22,593 nucleotides of DNA, taken from JAKFWF01 sp031401535. Its GTDB lineage: Bacteria; Pseudomonadota; Alphaproteobacteria; Rhizobiales; Hyphomicrobiaceae. The stretch spans positions 1 to 22,593 of the forward strand of contig JANNRP010000374.1 in assembly GCA_031401535.1 (NCBI GenBank), read 5' to 3'. The first letter of the stretch is position 1. Each line of letters starts with the position of its first letter. The notes beneath the pieces were generated by a model. The model was not told the origin of the DNA, ran no database searches, and was given only the letters and a program-made list of their open reading frames with translations. Shown here piece by piece: positions 1-6,868 of this stretch. Position numbers and translations under genes: made by a program.

Positions 1-138
1 ATTATCAATCCGCCGTGGCAGCTCGAAGAGCAGCTTAAAACCGTACTACCACTGCTCGCAGATCGGCTTGGTGAGGGGCCCGGCTCCAGTCATCGGCTCG
101 AACGGATCGTGCGCAATCATGGCGGCGACGAGCGTTGA
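1..138 (+). CDS. rlmJ: RlmJ, 23S rRNA (adenine2030-N6)-methyltransferase, C-terminal fragment
   Basis: Frame 1 is open from the window edge to TGA at 136-138 and gives the last 45 residues of a protein. They begin I-I-N-P-P-W-Q-L-E-E-Q, the second NPPW-type motif typical of RlmJ (YhiR), followed by an LPLLADRLGEGPG segment that matches the family's LPWLHKKL-x-PAGTG region. RlmJ methylates N6 of A2030 in 23S rRNA using S-adenosylmethionine. The catalytic DPPY motif and the cofactor-binding region lie outside the window. The short tail after the GPGSSH segment is normal for the family. No terminator was seen in the 141 bp before the next gene. Confidence 0.8.
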   Translation: MINPPWQLEEQLKTVLPLLADRLGEGPGSSHRLERIVRNHGGDER

Positions 139-279
139 CTATGGCGTCCGCGCCACGGCTGACGAGCAAAAGTAAGTGCTATGTCTCGACATGCTGCGGC
201 CGCCGGGGCAACTAGGACTGCGTTTGGTTAATGGTCGTGTGCGTTGATCACCCCCACCCATTGAAGGAGATGTATCCCC

Positions 280-585
280 ATGAAGAATTCGAAGGCGATA
301 ATCGCTTCCGTCCTGCTCGGTGTTGGCGCCATGGCAGCGACGCCCGCAATGGCGGCGAAGGGCAATTGCTTCAACAAGGCCGCTGAAGGCACAAACACCA
401 CCGAAGAGGGTGCCAAGTTCCAGGCTTATGAGGCGATCTTGCAGTCGTTCGATTGGGGTGCCTGGGCGTCGTGGATGTCGAACAAGACCACACCGGGCTA
501 CAAGATCACGCCTGCGAAATATCGCTGCGGCGCTGGCGGAATCGGTGTCAAGTGCGTTGCCCAGGCGACGATCTGCAAGCTCTGA
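280..585 (+). CDS. Small exported four-cysteine protein
   Basis: A 101-residue protein of unknown function. Residues 1-26 form a clear Sec signal peptide (MKNSK, a hydrophobic core, then ATPAMA-A). The mature part has four cysteines (30, 83, 92, 99), enough for two disulfides in the periplasm, and a Trp-rich helix-like stretch FDWGAWASWM at about 57-66. The start is supported by AAGGAG about 10 nt upstream. The C-terminal signature C-V-A-Q-A-T-I-C recurs as C-R-A-E-A-P-V-C in the exported protein at 1277-1795, and both carry a Y-x-I segment before the first of these cysteines, so the two may be distant paralogs. A monocistronic unit seems likely, because a 15-bp hairpin follows it at 626-660. 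Confidence 0.75.
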   Translation: MKNSKAIIASVLLGVGAMAATPAMAAKGNCFNKAAEGTNTTEEGAKFQAYEAILQSFDWGAWASWMSNKTTPGYKITPAKYRCGAGGIGVKCVAQATICKL

Positions 586-625
586 CAATCTCGTCACAAG
601 GTGTGAGCAGATCTTGAAACCTGCA

Positions 626-660
626 TTTGCGTGGTCGTTGGGTCACAGCGATCACGCAAA
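626..660 (+). terminator. Long hairpin without T-run downstream of the 280-585 gene
   Basis: TTTGCGTG at 626-633 pairs with CACGCAAA at 653-660, and the pairing continues inward (634-640 with 646-652) with two G-T wobbles. This gives 15 stacked pairs around the 5-nt loop GGTCA. Neither strand shows a T-run after the stem, so it is not a standard intrinsic terminator. It could be an mRNA 3'-end stabiliser, a Rho-assisted terminator or a leader structure for the next gene. Confidence 0.4.
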
Positions 661-752
661 CGCGCTGTCCGACGTGCGACTGTTGATCAAAATATTCACG
701 TTTCAGGGTATTGTGGTTGCGTTGGTTTTTGGCTGAGATAAGGAAGATTCCC

Positions 753-1115
753 ATGCTGCGGCTCGCTACAATCAGTTTGGTGGCTCTGGTGGCGACGCTG
801 TCGACTGCTTCACAGTCGGCGATTGCGGCGAAGAAAAAGCCTGTTGAAGCGACTGAAAGTGTGCAGCTTCGGGCATCGAAGGCCTACCGTCGTGGCCCCC
901 AGGTGCGCGGATTCCTGGTCCGCCGCGGTGGCTATTCCTACAGTGCTGCCGACTCGATCAACACCTATGGCGACAACCGCTCGCTCTTCGGCGGTGTCAG
1001 CAGTTACCGCGGTCCGCAGTTCGACCGCCAGACTAATTCGGGTCCGTTCGACCACGGTTTCTTCTTCGATAGCGGTATTGCCCCACGCGGCGGCGACTCG
1101 CCATATCAGAACTAA
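753..1115 (+). CDS. Small exported protein with RGG-Y-SY and DHGFFFDSG motifs
   Basis: A 120-residue protein of unknown function. The ATG at 753 is preferred over an in-frame upstream ATG at 711. It follows AAGGAAG by a suitable distance and puts a proper signal peptide first (MLRLATISLVALVATLSTASQSAIAA, cleavage near residue 26). The mature part is basic and rich in Gly, Tyr and Arg: RRGPQVRGFLVRRGGYSYS, then DSINTYGDNRSLFG, DRQTNSGPFDHGFFFDSG and a GGDSPYQN end. From memory, this order of motifs is that of a family of uncharacterised exported proteins in Bradyrhizobium and relatives; its function is unknown to me. The separate spacing (about 165 bp on each side) suggests its own promoter. 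Confidence 0.7.
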   Translation: MLRLATISLVALVATLSTASQSAIAAKKKPVEATESVQLRASKAYRRGPQVRGFLVRRGGYSYSAADSINTYGDNRSLFGGVSSYRGPQFDRQTNSGPFDHGFFFDSGIAPRGGDSPYQN

Positions 1116-1124
1116 CTTAGGCGG

Positions 1125-1145
1125 CGCCGCTGCTGCAAAGCGGCG
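1125..1145 (+). terminator. Weak hairpin after the 753-1115 gene
   Basis: CGCCGCT (1125-1131) and AGCGGCG (1139-1145) form a 7-bp stem with a 7-nt loop, 10 nt after the stop codon. The following sequence TGCTGTTGC is only mildly T-rich, so termination efficiency is doubtful. Confidence 0.3.
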
Positions 1146-1276
1146 TGCTGTTGCACTGCAGTAAAACCGCAACAACCGTCTAGTAATGGCGTGATGCCGC
1201 TTGTGATGGCTAGGCAATACCCTAGCCGCTCCGCTATAAACGGGCTTCGCAGGCTACACAAAGCCAGAGGGTTCTC

Positions 1277-1795
1277 ATGAAATTGCGCGCTACCTCTTCC
1301 TTCATATTCGCTGCCGGTCTTGCAATCGTCGCCGTTGCTGGCGATGCCAGCGCTGCTTGCACACGGCTCGGTTTCTCTGTGAACGATTATGGCAAAGATG
1401 GCCCGACCAAGGATGCCAAGGACTTGCTCGACAAGTACGTGGCCAAATGGGCGGCGGAGCGCGGCATCAAGAAATACACGATCGGCAAAAAGGACGTAAC
1501 CTGTGAACTCTATCTCAATCTGATCGTCGTCGATGAACATACGTGCCGGGCAGAGGCGCCGGTATGCTGGGAAGGGAAAGGCGTGCCCAACGTCGTTGCA
1601 ACTGGCAAGGCTGCCCCCGCTGAAGGCGCGAAAGCCAAGCCTGCTGCTGCAAAGGCCGTAAAAACGTCCGCACCGGCTTCAACCGGCTCGATCCCAGCGG
1701 CGCCTACGGCAGCTATTCCCGCACCAGTGGCCCCGGCAACGGCTGCTGTACCGGCAGCTGCCGCGCCGGTCGTTGAAGCACCGAAAGTTCAGTAG
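1277..1795 (+). CDS. Exported four-cysteine protein with Ala/Pro-rich tail
   Basis: A 172-residue protein of unknown function. Residues 1-27 are a signal peptide (KLRATSSFIF, hydrophobic core, GDASA-A). The folded part, about 28-105, has four cysteines (28, 76, 90, 97) and helix-like segments (KDAKDLLDKYVAKWAAERG), followed by CRAEAPVCWEG. Residues 106-172 are a low-complexity Ala/Pro/Lys tail (repeats of PAAP, APVAPA), probably disordered and perhaps a periplasmic or cell-wall spacer. The last cysteine pair has the same C-x-A-x-A-x-[IV]-C spacing as the protein at 280-585, which suggests a shared fold. A strong terminator follows at 1839-1878. Confidence 0.75.
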   Translation: MKLRATSSFIFAAGLAIVAVAGDASAACTRLGFSVNDYGKDGPTKDAKDLLDKYVAKWAAERGIKKYTIGKKDVTCELYLNLIVVDEHTCRAEAPVCWEGKGVPNVVATGKAAPAEGAKAKPAAAKAVKTSAPASTGSIPAAPTAAIPAPVAPATAAVPAAAAPVVEAPKVQ

Positions 1796-1834
1796 AGCAG
1801 ACGTCCAAAGGACTATGCTCATTTCTGACATTCA

Positions 1835-2686
1835 TCATTCGCCTGAGAGGCCCGTACCTCTCAGGCGAGTATTTTTTTCGTCAGTAGCGATGGTTTCAAG
1901 CCGTTCCAAGCGCAATCGATGGCGGTTATCGGTCAACATCCAAACGCCGCCAATACCAGCGAATACAACTGCCAATGCGGTCGCGCCCGATAAAACGAAC
2001 ATGATCATAATTTGATATTTAGCTGCCTCCACCGGGTCTGCCCCAGTGAGTATCTGTCCCGTCATCATGCCCGGCAAAGCCACGACACCGGCAATGGCCA
2101 TGGTGTTCAGCAAGGGCATCAAACCCGAGCGCAGTGCGCGGGTGAGGACATCGCGGAACGCATCGTAACGGCCGTGGCCAAGTGCAAGGCGTGCCTCGAT
2201 GGCGCCGCGCTCGCGTTTTGCGGCGGCGGTCAGCGTGTCGAGTACGAGGCTGATCCCGGTCAGCGCGTTTCCCAGCACCATGCCAAGAATTGGCAGTAGA
2301 ATGCGTGGGCTCCACCATGGTTCAGTCCCAATCACGGCCTGCGTGGCATAGAGCGTGCCGACTGCACCTGCAAATAGCAGCGTTGCCGTGCCCAATCCCC
2401 AGTGCTGCCAGCGGTTGGTAAACCGATGCTCCTGACGCGCCATTGTCTCCCAAGCGGCGATCAGGACCATGATCAATGCCAGAACGCCGGTGAGCCAGGC
2501 CGTACCGTGCTCAAAGACGAACTTCAGTACGAAGCCAACGGCGCCAAGCTGCACGATCATGCGTGCAGTTGCTAGCGCCAGAGAGCGCTCGAGGTTCAGC
2601 CGAAAACCCCATGACAGCATCGCGTTGACCAGCAACAGCAGGCCGGCAAGCCCGAGATCGGTCAAGCTCAGAGTGTTTGTCGTCAT
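1835..2686 (-). CDS. fetB: FetB-type (UPF0014) iron-export ABC permease
   Basis: A 283-residue integral membrane protein of the FetB/YbbM family, the permease of an ABC exporter that in E. coli lowers cytoplasmic iron and protects against oxidative stress. It shows about seven hydrophobic segments and the family hallmark LPGMMTGQILTGADP at residues 204-218, followed by AAKYQIMIMF. An ILGMVLGNALTGISL segment at about 133-147 and the coupling region ARLALGHGRYDAF before it are also typical. It is somewhat longer than E. coli FetB (about 259 aa), with a charged C-terminal tail. Its start overlaps the end of fetA by 4 bp (ATGA at 2686-2683), so translation is coupled. The last dozen codons are antisense to the terminator at 1839-1868. 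Whether iron is the substrate here is inferred from the family. Confidence 0.88.
   Translation of the reverse strand: MTTNTLSLTDLGLAGLLLLVNAMLSWGFRLNLERSLALATARMIVQLGAVGFVLKFVFEHGTAWLTGVLALIMVLIAAWETMARQEHRFTNRWQHWGLGTATLLFAGAVGTLYATQAVIGTEPWWSPRILLPILGMVLGNALTGISLVLDTLTAAAKRERGAIEARLALGHGRYDAFRDVLTRALRSGLMPLLNTMAIAGVVALPGMMTGQILTGADPVEAAKYQIMIMFVLSGATALAVVFAGIGGVWMLTDNRHRLRLERLETIATDEKNTRLRGTGLSGE
1839..1878 (+). terminator. Intrinsic terminator
   Basis: A perfect 12-bp inverted repeat, TCGCCTGAGAGG (1839-1850) and CCTCTCAGGCGA (1857-1868), has a 6-nt loop and is followed by GTA and seven Ts (1872-1878). It ends the plus-strand gene at 1277. The hairpin lies inside the last codons of the convergent minus-strand fetB. 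On the minus strand no T-run follows, so it should act in one direction only. Confidence 0.9.
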
Positions 2687-3405
2687 ATGCGGGATCCGTC
2701 GCGGTCGGCACGCAAGGCGCTTAGGGCGTCGGCGATGCTGTCGTCGTGTGAGACAGATGTCGTCACTGATGACTGAATGACCGCGAGGGGCCGTGGCGCG
2801 TCATGAGCCTGCTCAGCCGTGTCCATCGCACCGAGCAGCAGTCGGTGATCAGCCAGTCGGCCGATCTGCGCGGCATCATGGCTAATAAGGACGACGCAAC
2901 GACCCGCGAGGATTTGGAAGCGGATAAATTCCTCTGCTAATGCCGCCGATTGCGCGTCGAGGGCGCTCGTCGGCTCATCGAGCAAAATAACCTGCGGCTC
3001 GTCGCACAAACTGCGCGCTAGTGCCAGCCGCAGGCGCTCACCGGTTGATAGCTGGGCAAGCGGCTGATCCAGTTGACGATGTTCGAGCCCGAGAGAGGCA
3101 GCCATCCGCTCGAAGCGGTTGCATTCTGCTCCGATCGGCACATGGCCGCGCGCGGTATCGGCCCACCATCCAGGCTCGGCTGCAACATAACGTACACGCC
3201 GCCGCCAGACGATTGCGGCCAACTCGGCGCGCTCGGCGCCTTCAAGAAATACCTGCCCCTTCGACGGGTCGAGATCGGCTATTGCACGCAGGATCCGCGT
3301 TTTACCGCTGCCGGATGGGCCCTCTATGCACAGACACTCGCCAGCCGCGACCTCGAATGAGAGGACCGGCAATCCTGGAATGGACAACTTGTCGATCCGG
3401 AGCAC
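2683..3405 (-). CDS. fetA: FetA-type iron-export ABC ATPase
   Basis: A 240-residue ABC ATPase that partners the FetB permease encoded directly after it. Visible motifs are Walker A GPSGSGKT (29-36), signature LSTGE (119-123, instead of LSGGQ), Walker B VILLDEP (139-145), D-loop SALD and the H-loop histidine 176. The usual Q-loop glutamine is replaced: the region reads YVAAEPGWW with Glu77 in the expected place. Residues after about 205 form a polar extension not needed for the fold. The ATG at 3405 gives MLRIDKLSIPGLPVLSFEV, a normal first strand. The gene is divergent from the EamA permease at 3574, with 168 bp between them that must hold promoters for both; no clear box was seen there. Confidence 0.85.
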   Translation of the reverse strand: MLRIDKLSIPGLPVLSFEVAAGECLCIEGPSGSGKTRILRAIADLDPSKGQVFLEGAERAELAAIVWRRRVRYVAAEPGWWADTARGHVPIGAECNRFERMAASLGLEHRQLDQPLAQLSTGERLRLALARSLCDEPQVILLDEPTSALDAQSAALAEEFIRFQILAGRCVVLISHDAAQIGRLADHRLLLGAMDTAEQAHDAPRPLAVIQSSVTTSVSHDDSIADALSALRADRDGSRI

Positions 3406-3573
3406 ATTACCATCCGAGTGGAACTGGGGCGAGAGACCTGCGATGCGGCGAGACTACCGATGCAGTAGCAAGCGCATGGCAGGTGCGCCAGCCTGGAGCG
3501 ATCGAAACTGTCGCGATCGGGGGCGCGGGAGACTAAGGTCGCCCACTCACCAGCACCGATCGGTCCCGATATC

Positions 3574-4479
3574 ATGCCTCGTTCACGACTGCGCGCGGCT
3601 CTCGCGAACCCGATCTTGCTGCTCGCTATGGCGCCACTGTTTTGGGCGGGCAACCATATCGTTGGCCGCGCGGTTGCTGGCCATGTGGCGCCGGGTGGTC
3701 TGTCGGTGTTGCGCTGGGTTGTCGCCGCTGCGGTTCTCGCGCCATTTGTCGGTCAGTGCCTGCGCCGCGACTGGGCCACGATACACGCTAACGCCTGGAC
3801 ATTGATCCTGCTGGCGCTGGCGGGAGGCGGCCTGTTCGGTACCCTGCAGTTTTTCGGGCTCCAGTATACGACGGCGCTGAATGTCGCGGTATTGAACTCG
3901 ACGGTACCCGCGTTCATCGTGCTGGCGGGCGCGTTGATCTTCCGTGATCCTGTGCGGTTGGTGCAAGTGCTCGGCGTCGGGGTGTCACTGGTGGGCGTGC
4001 TCGTGATCATCTCGAAGGGAGATGCAGCGGCACTGGGTGCGTTGGAGTTCAACGGTGGCGATATTCTCGTCATCGCGAACATGGCACTTTTCGCAATCTA
4101 CAGCGCCTGCCTTAGATTGCGACCCATTGGGCTGCATTGGATGTCATTCACTTTGGTGCTGTGCATCGTCTCTGGTCTGGCGAACGTTCCGCTGGCCCTT
4201 TGGGAGGCGGCAAACGGACAACACCTGCGCGCTGATTGGCTCACTTTGCTGGCTGTGCTCTATGTCGGGATCTTCGCAAGTACGATCGCCTACGGCGCCT
4301 GGAGCAGGGGCATCGAGTTGATCGGGGCGGCACGGGCCGGAGTGTTTCTGCATCTTGTGCCAGTTTATGGCGCCGTCTTATCGATGATTTTTTTGGGTGA
4401 AAGCCTGCGGCTGTTTCACATTATCGGCTTGATGCTTATTTTGGCGGGCGTCGCCCTGGCCGCTCGCAAACCGAACTAG
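3574..4479 (+). CDS. EamA/DMT family transporter
   Basis: A 301-residue inner-membrane permease of the drug/metabolite transporter superfamily, with about ten hydrophobic segments in two EamA repeats. The first repeat opens with LLAMAPLFWAGNHIVGR (about 15-31) and includes QFFGLQYTTALNVAVLNSTVPAF, the typical loop and helix near residues 90-110. The second runs from about 155 and ends with VPVYGAVLSMIFLGESL and a final glycine-rich helix (LILAGVALAA). The substrate cannot be told from sequence; relatives export amino acids or metabolites. It is divergent from fetA and converges with the response regulator gene at 4500. A short GGCGGC/GCCGCC repeat (4492-4509) lies at the convergence point but lacks a T-run. 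Confidence 0.85.
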   Translation: MPRSRLRAALANPILLLAMAPLFWAGNHIVGRAVAGHVAPGGLSVLRWVVAAAVLAPFVGQCLRRDWATIHANAWTLILLALAGGGLFGTLQFFGLQYTTALNVAVLNSTVPAFIVLAGALIFRDPVRLVQVLGVGVSLVGVLVIISKGDAAALGALEFNGGDILVIANMALFAIYSACLRLRPIGLHWMSFTLVLCIVSGLANVPLALWEAANGQHLRADWLTLLAVLYVGIFASTIAYGAWSRGIELIGAARAGVFLHLVPVYGAVLSMIFLGESLRLFHIIGLMLILAGVALAARKPN

Positions 4480-4499
4480 GATCACCGGCTGGGCGGCAA

Positions 4500-4871
4500 T
4501 CAGGCCGCCATTGGCGCCGATTTGGTAATTGCCGTCTGCAACATATTGCGATCGAACGGCTTCATCATGTAGTCGGACGCACCACCCGCGAAGGCCTGGG
4601 CCAAGTCTGCGGCATCATTCTCGGTCGTGCAGTAGATGACGACTGCTTTGCGGTCAGCAGGTAGCGCCTTGAAGGCTGTCAGAAACTCATGGCCGGTCAT
4701 GCCCGGCATAAGCCAGTCGAGTAGGATGACATCGGGCATGGCGCGCTGAACTTGGGCTAAAGCTGCCTGTCCGCTGTCGGCTTCGAGCACCAGACAATTC
4801 ATGTCCTCGAGAATGCGGCGCGCAATTTTCCTGATTACGTCCGAATCGTCGACGACAAGGCAGCACAGCAT
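4500..4871 (-). CDS. CheY-like single-domain response regulator
   Basis: A 123-residue stand-alone receiver domain with no output domain. The acidic pocket is Asp8-Asp9, the phosphoacceptor is Asp52 in VILLDWLMPGMTG, the switch residues are in YCTTEND (Thr82 or Thr83), and the conserved lysine is Lys104 in MMKPFD. All residues needed for phosphorylation are present. It lies 147 bp downstream of chpT on the same strand. Its form, VVDDSDVIRKIARRILE, is that of the small receivers commonly found with ChpT in alphaproteobacteria, so ChpT or a CckA-type kinase is a likely phosphate donor, though this is inference. A TTAA-N7-TTGA site resembling a CtrA box lies 95 nt upstream. Confidence 0.85.
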   Translation of the reverse strand: MLCCLVVDDSDVIRKIARRILEDMNCLVLEADSGQAALAQVQRAMPDVILLDWLMPGMTGHEFLTAFKALPADRKAVVIYCTTENDAADLAQAFAGGASDYMMKPFDRNMLQTAITKSAPMAA

Positions 4872-4965
4872 TTTGTTTCCCCTGCAGTGACCGGCACCTG
4901 CTTGAACCCCGAGTCGACAATCGTCGAATCACCCGATGCCAGAGCTGGATTTTGACGCTGAACCG

Positions 4966-4980
4966 TTAACCTGAGGTTGA
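4966..4980. promoter_or_regulatory. CtrA-box-like site
   Basis: TTAA at 4966-4969, seven bases, then TTGA at 4977-4980. The alphaproteobacterial cell-cycle regulator CtrA binds TTAA-N7-TTAA, so this is a one-mismatch copy. It lies between chpT and the receiver gene, 95 nt upstream of the receiver start, in the pathway that phosphorylates CtrA itself. Such a site can occur by chance, so this is only a candidate. Confidence 0.35.
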
Positions 4981-5018
4981 AAATTGAAACTATCTGACGA
5001 GTGTTCAGATGTAGTTGG

Positions 5019-5660
5019 TCACGACGGGCCGGCGGCAAGAAGGATGTCAGCGCCATCCTTCAGTATTTCGAGTCGCATTCCGGACGTGTCAGCCAGTCGC
5101 CACGTATAATAGGCCTGGACCGTCATGGCATCGAATTGTGGCGGCTGTCCGCCGGTAACGAAGTCGATCAAATATTGCGGTGGTCGAGCGCCAGTGCCGC
5201 GGCACCGAATGACAAACATGGGCTCTTCGAGCGTTCCCGTTATCATGACCTCAATGTCGCCACCGCGTGGCAGAGCAGTAATAGCACTGGAGATCAAGTT
5301 AAGGAGCAGCTTGACGCGGTCTTTGACGATGTAACCTGCAAGCCCGCTCCAGGACAGCTTATGCTTGCTGGTGCCGATCAAGCCTCGCGAAATCTGTTCG
5401 GCGGTCGCCAGATCGATCATCGATCCCGCGGAGCCTGCGGCCCCAAACGCAAACCGTGCGAACTGCAGCCGCGCCGACGCCTGTTCGGTCACGTTGCGGA
5501 TCACATTCATGGCATAGGTCTGCGCGTCCTGATTATCGTCCTCATCAAGAATTTCCAGCCCGTTATAGATTGCGCCGACGGGGCCGATGACATCATGGCA
5601 GATCTTGCTGGAGATCAGAGCCGCCAACTCTAGGTCGGATGGTTGTGCTCGTAGGGTCAT
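5019..5660 (-). CDS. chpT: ChpT histidine phosphotransferase
   Basis: A 213-residue protein of the ChpT family. ChpT relays phosphate from the hybrid kinase CckA to the cell-cycle regulators CtrA and CpdR in alphaproteobacteria. The phosphorylatable histidine is His22 in ALISSKICHDVIGPVGAIYNGLE, which matches the family's SSRICHD-x-x-SPVGAI-x-NGLE. The rest resembles a degenerate histidine-kinase ATPase fold (LLLNLISSAITALPRGGDIEV) without ATP-binding motifs, as expected. It lies directly before the small receiver gene on the same strand. On the other side, cysQ and eipA run divergently. The ATG at 5660 starts MTLRAQPSDLELAALISS. An inverted repeat GACCGC-N7-GCGGTC (5683-5701) lies 23 nt upstream of the start. 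Confidence 0.9.
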   Translation of the reverse strand: MTLRAQPSDLELAALISSKICHDVIGPVGAIYNGLEILDEDDNQDAQTYAMNVIRNVTEQASARLQFARFAFGAAGSAGSMIDLATAEQISRGLIGTSKHKLSWSGLAGYIVKDRVKLLLNLISSAITALPRGGDIEVMITGTLEEPMFVIRCRGTGARPPQYLIDFVTGGQPPQFDAMTVQAYYTWRLADTSGMRLEILKDGADILLAAGPS

Positions 5661-5682
5661 GGATGCCTCTGTTCAATGCGCC

Positions 5683-5701
5683 GACCGCAACGTTGGCGGT
5701 C
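5683..5701. promoter_or_regulatory. Inverted repeat in the chpT leader
   Basis: GACCGC (5683-5688) and GCGGTC (5696-5701) flank AACGTTG, itself containing the palindrome AACGTT. It starts 23 bp upstream of the chpT ATG and could be an operator or a small leader hairpin. Nothing else was recognised in the 221-bp divergent region except the direct repeat GATACAT at 5758-5764 and 5778-5784. Confidence 0.3.
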
Positions 5702-5881
5702 AGAGAATGCCGGTCTCGTGTGCCCAAGGACTGACGCTGGCTGACAATGAACAAAACGATACATAACGAGAATCGGTGATACATGTGTCGCTGCGCCGAT
5801 GCAAAGCCTCGATTGACGGCTGGCGCATGGTCATCGTGCTTTATTGCCCGCGTGCGTCATTGCGGCCTCTGGCGTGCAACA

Positions 5882-6763
5882 ATGGACAATCTGATGACTG
5901 CATCTGCTGATCGAACGGCCTATATCGAACTGGCGGACCTGTTATTGCCCGCCATACTCCGGGCGGGGCAGCTTGAGATGGGCTATTTCCGGTCAGGAAT
6001 GGCGGTGGCGAAAAAAGCAGATTCGTCGCCAGTCACAGCCGCCGATCAGGAGGCCGAGGCACTGATCCTGGAAGCGTTGGCCCGATTTGCACCGGGCATT
6101 CCGGTGGTTGCAGAGGAAGCCGCCAGCGCTGGCAATATTCCGGCCATAGGATCGCGCTTTTTCCTCGTCGATCCATTGGACGGCACCCGCGCGTTTGTTG
6201 CAGGCAAGCCAGACTTCACAGTCAACATAGCGTTGATCGAAAGTGGTCGACCGACGTTTGGCGTCGTCTATGCACCAGCCCACAACCGATTATACGCGGC
6301 ACTCGGACCCGATTTCGCCGTCGAAGCGGACGTCGCACCAGACAGTCCAGTAATGCGCTACGCTGAGCTTCAACTGCGCACGGTACGCACGAGGACACCT
6401 GATCCGGCACGCTTGGCGGCCGTTGCCAGTCGTACCCATAATTCCGCGGCAACCGAGCAGATGCTGGCGCGGCTGAAAGTTGCCGAGCGTTGCAACATCG
6501 GCTCGTCACTTAAGTTTTGCATGGTCGCTCGGGGGGAGGCTGACCTATACCCCCGGCTCGGCTCAATCAACGAATGGGATACGGCTGCCGGTCAAGCGGT
6601 CTTGCAGGCAGCGGGCGGTGGCGTGACTTTGTTCGATGGCACGGAGTTAGGCTACGGCAAAGCCTCCGGAGGTTTCCTCACTCCGGACTTCATCGCTTGG
6701 GGACGCCTCGGTTTAGCCCAACTGTTGCTGGGCAAAGACCGCCGTGGAGCCACACTTTCGTAA
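5882..6763 (+). CDS. cysQ: CysQ-type 3'(2'),5'-bisphosphate nucleotidase
   Basis: A 293-residue member of the Mg2+-dependent, Li+-sensitive phosphatase (inositol monophosphatase) superfamily. Metal ligands are Glu78/Glu79 (VVAEEA), the DPLDGT motif at 97-102 and Asp233 in EWDTAAG. SSLKFC (208-213) followed by GEADLYPRLG-x-x-x-EWDTAAG is characteristic of CysQ rather than of inositol phosphatases. CysQ hydrolyses PAP to AMP and recycles a by-product of sulfate assimilation. The ATG at 5882 was chosen because the 33 residues an earlier in-frame ATG (5783) would add are Cys/Arg-rich and unlike the family; the ATG at 5894 is also possible, and none has a strong ribosome site. It runs in the same direction as eipA, 105 bp downstream. 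Confidence 0.85.
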   Translation: MDNLMTASADRTAYIELADLLLPAILRAGQLEMGYFRSGMAVAKKADSSPVTAADQEAEALILEALARFAPGIPVVAEEAASAGNIPAIGSRFFLVDPLDGTRAFVAGKPDFTVNIALIESGRPTFGVVYAPAHNRLYAALGPDFAVEADVAPDSPVMRYAELQLRTVRTRTPDPARLAAVASRTHNSAATEQMLARLKVAERCNIGSSLKFCMVARGEADLYPRLGSINEWDTAAGQAVLQAAGGGVTLFDGTELGYGKASGGFLTPDFIAWGRLGLAQLLLGKDRRGATLS

Positions 6764-6868
6764 CACTTTTTGTGAATGGTGAATGATTAGTGTTGCGCTG
6801 CTTCGCAATCAATTTTGCGCGGGCACGTGCGAACGCATTTGATCGAGCGCCCTTCGCCGAGAGTGTCC

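Noticed and set aside
4492..4509. GGCGGC/GCCGCC repeat at the convergence of the EamA and receiver genes as a terminator
   Set aside because: The stem is only 6 bp and no T-run follows on either strand.
5783..5881. N-terminal extension of cysQ from ATG 5783
   Set aside because: The added 33 residues are Cys/Arg-rich and unlike the family, so ATG 5882 was used.
6764..6868. CtrA box before eipA
   Set aside because: No TTAA-N7-TTAA match, even with one mismatch, was found by eye in this 105-bp gap.
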